Of a DNA stretch of 7,144 nucleotides, positions 4,464 through 7,144 are shown one piece after another. The position numbers were made by a program, and so were the translations under genes. The first letter of the stretch is position 1, and each line of letters begins with the position of its first letter. This DNA is from Bacteroidales bacterium (GTDB lineage: Bacteria > Bacteroidota > Bacteroidia > Bacteroidales > ML635J-15), in NCBI GenBank assembly GCA_007130555.1, contig SLSH01000343.1, forward strand, positions 1-7,144. The letters are read 5' to 3'. The notes beneath the pieces were generated by a model. That model did not search any database. It worked only from the letters and a program-made list of their open reading frames with translations, and was not told where the DNA came from.

Positions 4464-7144
4464 ATACCCCATCTTCCCCCTTCTCTTCTTGCTCATAGTT
4501 ATCGTATCGATCGTGACCGTCTTTATTTCGATCGGCTCCTTGAGCGATGAAATCGGTGAGAACTATACTGGTGTTCGCTCTGCGATCGCGTTCAAACTGT
4601 TTCAGAAAGCAGAGGATGCGAACAGGTTCTTGGAAACAACGGTTGACCTGATGACGCGCGAATCCGTGGCCGACGCGTTTCGCAAGTACCGATATCCATG
4701 CGAGATGAGCGGCTCTTTCGTATCTGCAGACGGCTGTGGATCGTCCGATGAGCAAGCGATCGTAGCGAGAATCAGCGAATCGGTTCAAGCAAAAACGAAC
4801 AGGCAACTCAAGACACATCCGGCTACGCTCATCCCCTCTGTTGAAATCACCCCGCGTGACCTCGGTGGTTCGATCTCATTCGATGCGAAGTCCATAGCTC
4901 CAGCACTCTTTTTTCTCGATGAGCCGGATTGGGATTCGCTCGATGTACGTGCACAAGGAGTGTTAGATCGCGAACTGGCACCGGTCCACTCGGAGCAACT
5001 CCTCACCCGATCCCACGTACAGGGTCTGATAGACATCCTCATACAAGAGCACGCTTCTTTCGACAAAGGTTCTTTTCAGGATCAAATCGAGGACTCACGA
5101 GACAACGACCGCACCTACTGTGCGGATGATGTGTTCAGCCCTATCGTGACGCTCGAATACCTCTCGGACATCATCGATGCCTGCGTGACATCTGAAGAAT
5201 CATGTTCGTGTGGCTCGATCGAACTCGCTGATTCGAACGAGTATGACTTGCGTATGAAAGAAGGAAGACTCCTGCTCACGAACGGAGTGTACGATTTTGA
5301 ACGCGAAACATCGCGCAGTCTTGAAGAGTACACCTACTCGCTCAACGGTGATCGATACGTCGTGCTCATGGAAGATGATACGATCTCGCTCGTCGACCCT
5401 ACGGATGCAGGTTCGCTCCGTCCTTGTTCGGTTCAAGAGCCTAAGATCAACATCTTCTCGACTATACCGTTTCTCTTCGATCACGATATTATCGACAGAG
5501 GCGGGTCTGACGTGCGTTCAAGCGACATATTCGGACCATCTAAAGGAGCTATTGCGCTCTACTCGTACTATGATGATTACGTTCGTCTCGGGATCGAGCA
5601 AGGAGATGAATCCGATTATGGCGACATAGCGGTGAGCGTTTCGGATCGCATCGTACATGATTCGGGCGTGAATATCATCATCACCACACATGAGGACGAT
5701 GGTTCAGAGGTTCGGTTTGCAGTCTCACCCCACACCGGCGGGCTTCCGATGCTCATCGACTCGTCCTTCGAGCGCGAAGGTCTCTACCCGGAGGATACAG
5801 CGCGTGTGGATTCAATCGGAGAAGAAATCGACCACACTAGCATCGGTGATATCCTCTCGCTCTGCGAGAACCGTATTGATGAGCATGCGATCCTCAAAGA
5901 CCCGTACGCGGTCATTCCGGAGATGAGGCCTCAAAGCGACTTCTTCGCGGATATCATCGAATCCGGAGCACCGTACGTGTTCGTCTCGATCCCCCACACG
6001 TTCGTCGACGAGTGTCTTCGAGAACGATCGGTTGATCTCATAAACGATGATACGCTCGGAAGAGAGATACAAGAACGCGTCTTCCGAGCGGCGGTCAGTG
6101 CATCGATGATTCACTCCGGAGCGCCTCGCCCCGGACGGCTCCTCTGTCTCGACGACCCGGTGACGCACGTCACGCACCACCCCTTTCTCGGCTATAACGA
6201 GTATCAGATATACCCGTACGTGATCGTTCCCGAACGCCACACCGATTTCATCTGGCCCTTAGAAGATATCGGAAGGTTCACCCAGTGCTGGGGTCCTCCA
6301 GCACTATCGTGGGATGATCCGCCGTACACATACCATCGTGGTCTTGATATTCAGCCTGACCCCTTCGTATTCTCGGCGAGGGAATTCCCCGGTACGGTGT
6401 TCGAGTACTTCCCTGATGGGGTGGTTCAGTCTATTGCCGATGGGAAGGTTGTGTATGCTGAGATATGCGCGTACTCGGTTTTTCCCCATCACTACCCGAA
6501 GGGTGCCATGGGTATATATTCTTCAGGTGATGAAGGTGTCCGCGAGGGTCTTGTGAGGGCAGAGGATGCCTGCGCTGGTTCTCTCGGTAACGGGTTCGGT
6601 GAACATCTTGTGATTGATCACGGGGACTTCCTTGCGATATATGCTCATCTTGCTCCGGGAAGCGTATTCGAATATTTCTCGCGAATTGACGAGATTCGGG
6701 CTTCCGGGAGGAGTGATAGTTTTTCTGAGGGGAGTACTCACGTGAGCGTTCTAGCGGATTTGTATAAGAACCAACAGTACCCTGTCCGTCAGGGTGATCC
6801 GATTGGTTTGGTTGGGAATACCGGTACGTCGACGGGTGCTCACCTTCACTTCGAGATGTATCCGAATGATCCTGATCGGATCCACCCACGTACGAAGCGT
6901 CCGAAAACTCCTTCTGGTGGGTATGGTCCTCCCGCGACCAATTATGCTCAGTTCAATCCGTTCTGCGTACTCCCGCAAGAGGTTGAGCGCTCCGATGGTT
7001 CGACATACGACATCGGAGGCATCCTGCCACGGAGCGGATCGTATGATCCGAGCGCGCCGGTTACCGCAGCTACAGGTGAGTCTGAAGATGAAGAGGATTC
7101 GGATGGCTCTGAAGCGTCAGACTCAGGATTCGCCCGCCCCGAGA
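4453..7144 (+). CDS. Large membrane-anchored M23 (LytM-type) metallopeptidase, 3' partial
   Basis: An uninterrupted frame encodes at least 897 residues and leaves the window without a stop. The N-terminus MRAEYPIFPLLFLLIVIVS forms one membrane segment at about residues 7-28. A long amphipathic helix follows at 41-67, then about 540 residues of unrecognised, acidic, lysine-poor sequence. The M23 domain spans about 615-815. Expected zinc ligands are H628 and D632 (HRGLD) and H799 (HLHFE); expected catalytic histidines are H732 (YAHL) and H797. ADGKVVYAE, GNGFG, DHG and the glycine-rich GLVGNTGTSTGAH motif are all in place, so the enzyme looks active. M23 enzymes usually cleave peptidoglycan cross-bridges or elastin-like peptides; the substrate here is unknown. 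There are fourteen cysteines, an even number. Two insertions of about 40 residues enlarge the catalytic domain. After it comes an acidic Ser/Asp/Glu-rich linker from about residue 878, so another domain may follow. The start overlaps the previous gene by 11 bases. Confidence 0.95.
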   Translation, partial: MRAEYPIFPLLFLLIVIVSIVTVFISIGSLSDEIGENYTGVRSAIAFKLFQKAEDANRFLETTVDLMTRESVADAFRKYRYPCEMSGSFVSADGCGSSDEQAIVARISESVQAKTNRQLKTHPATLIPSVEITPRDLGGSISFDAKSIAPALFFLDEPDWDSLDVRAQGVLDRELAPVHSEQLLTRSHVQGLIDILIQEHASFDKGSFQDQIEDSRDNDRTYCADDVFSPIVTLEYLSDIIDACVTSEESCSCGSIELADSNEYDLRMKEGRLLLTNGVYDFERETSRSLEEYTYSLNGDRYVVLMEDDTISLVDPTDAGSLRPCSVQEPKINIFSTIPFLFDHDIIDRGGSDVRSSDIFGPSKGAIALYSYYDDYVRLGIEQGDESDYGDIAVSVSDRIVHDSGVNIIITTHEDDGSEVRFAVSPHTGGLPMLIDSSFEREGLYPEDTARVDSIGEEIDHTSIGDILSLCENRIDEHAILKDPYAVIPEMRPQSDFFADIIESGAPYVFVSIPHTFVDECLRERSVDLINDDTLGREIQERVFRAAVSASMIHSGAPRPGRLLCLDDPVTHVTHHPFLGYNEYQIYPYVIVPERHTDFIWPLEDIGRFTQCWGPPALSWDDPPYTYHRGLDIQPDPFVFSAREFPGTVFEYFPDGVVQSIADGKVVYAEICAYSVFPHHYPKGAMGIYSSGDEGVREGLVRAEDACAGSLGNGFGEHLVIDHGDFLAIYAHLAPGSVFEYFSRIDEIRASGRSDSFSEGSTHVSVLADLYKNQQYPVRQGDPIGLVGNTGTSTGAHLHFEMYPNDPDRIHPRTKRPKTPSGGYGPPATNYAQFNPFCVLPQEVERSDGSTYDIGGILPRSGSYDPSAPVTAATGESEDEEDSDGSEASDSGFARPE
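6284..6305 (+). repeat. Perfect 8-bp inverted repeat at the edge of the M23 domain
   Basis: AGTGCTGG (6284-6291), loop GGTCCT, CCAGCACT (6298-6305) form a perfect stem within coding sequence. It lies just upstream of the first zinc-ligand motif and close to where codon use changes. There is no T-tract, so it is not a classical terminator. Confidence 0.5.
6310..6960 (+). other. M23 catalytic domain segment with divergent codon use
   Basis: This part of the large gene carries all the M23 motifs (H628 at 6334-6336 through HLHFE at 6841-6855). Hand counts show CTC for only 1 of 11 leucines and ATC for 1 of 10 isoleucines across the lines from 6301 to 6960. Upstream in the same gene CTC serves 29 of 38 leucines (4861-6300) and ATC 15 of 22 isoleucines (5581-6240). 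GGG glycine codons number about eight here, against about three in the whole upstream part. The segment therefore looks compositionally foreign to its own gene. Confidence 0.65.

Noticed and set aside
5297..5629. Plus-strand frame of 110 codons inside the large gene
   Set aside because: It is out of frame with the continuous 897-codon gene and rich in Ser, Arg and Thr, as expected of a frame-shifted shadow.
6284..6305. Hairpin as a transcription terminator
   Set aside because: No T-tract follows, and it is in the middle of an open gene.
6431..6889. Minus-strand open frame of 152 codons over the peptidase domain
   Set aside because: The + strand here encodes an unmistakable M23 active site. 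The reverse translation is repetitive in Ser, Gln, His and Arg with no domain.
51..7144. Archaellum (fla/arl) or Aap/Ups pilus operon
   Set aside because: No ATPase, platform protein, ArlF/G/H-like gene or classic repeated archaellin N-terminus is visible, and an M23 peptidase is not a component of those systems.
1..7144. CRISPR arrays, tRNA, rRNA, insertion sequences or attachment sites
   Set aside because: No regularly spaced repeats, no cloverleaf-like sequence and no transposase-like protein were found. Coding sequence fills the whole window.

Overview
The window looks like the interior of one long operon from an archaeon, all on the + strand. No gap between genes exceeds zero bases, and no tRNA, rRNA, CRISPR array, promoter or terminator could be seen. 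It holds the last 17 codons of an unidentified gene (1-54), seven complete genes (51-194, 194-1951, 1952-2260, 2260-2727, 2724-3365, 3355-3888, 3888-4463), and one very large gene that runs off the right edge (4453 to beyond 7144). Successive genes abut or overlap by 1, 4 or 11 bases. Each start is preceded by a GAGGTG- or GGTGAG-type ribosome binding site lying inside the previous gene, as expected for an archaeal 16S 3' end.

The shared architecture is the main story. Every complete product starts with a short, usually basic N-terminus (MRG, MRA, MNKKG, MRRG and similar) and then one hydrophobic segment. In all but the 47-residue peptide this is followed by an ectodomain with few lysines. 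Cysteines in the ectodomains come in even numbers, which suits disulfide-bonded proteins outside the cell. The set resembles a group of pilin-like or minor-pilin-like, membrane-anchored subunits of one surface apparatus. It is not a recognised archaellum, Ups/Aap pilus or conjugation operon as far as can be read here.

The last gene gives the apparatus a possible activity. After one membrane anchor and about 600 residues of unrecognised sequence, the product carries a complete M23/LytM-type zinc metallopeptidase domain: HxxxD at residues 628-632, HG at 723-724, YAHL with H732, and HLHFE at 797-801. M23 enzymes classically cut peptide cross-links of peptidoglycan, which archaea lack. That raises the possibility of a device acting on bacteria, on a partner's envelope or on another surface protein. 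The DNA encoding the domain uses clearly different synonymous codons from the rest of the same gene, suggesting separate acquisition.

The organism is inferred only. The ribosome binding sites, the pilin-like N-termini and the dense gene overlap suggest an archaeon, perhaps a DPANN-type lineage. By hand count there are about 37 lysines in about 2,370 residues at roughly 50% GC, with many Asp, Glu and Arg. That points to a salt-adapted organism, or at least a salt-adapted secretome. No species or phylum can be assigned from this window alone.
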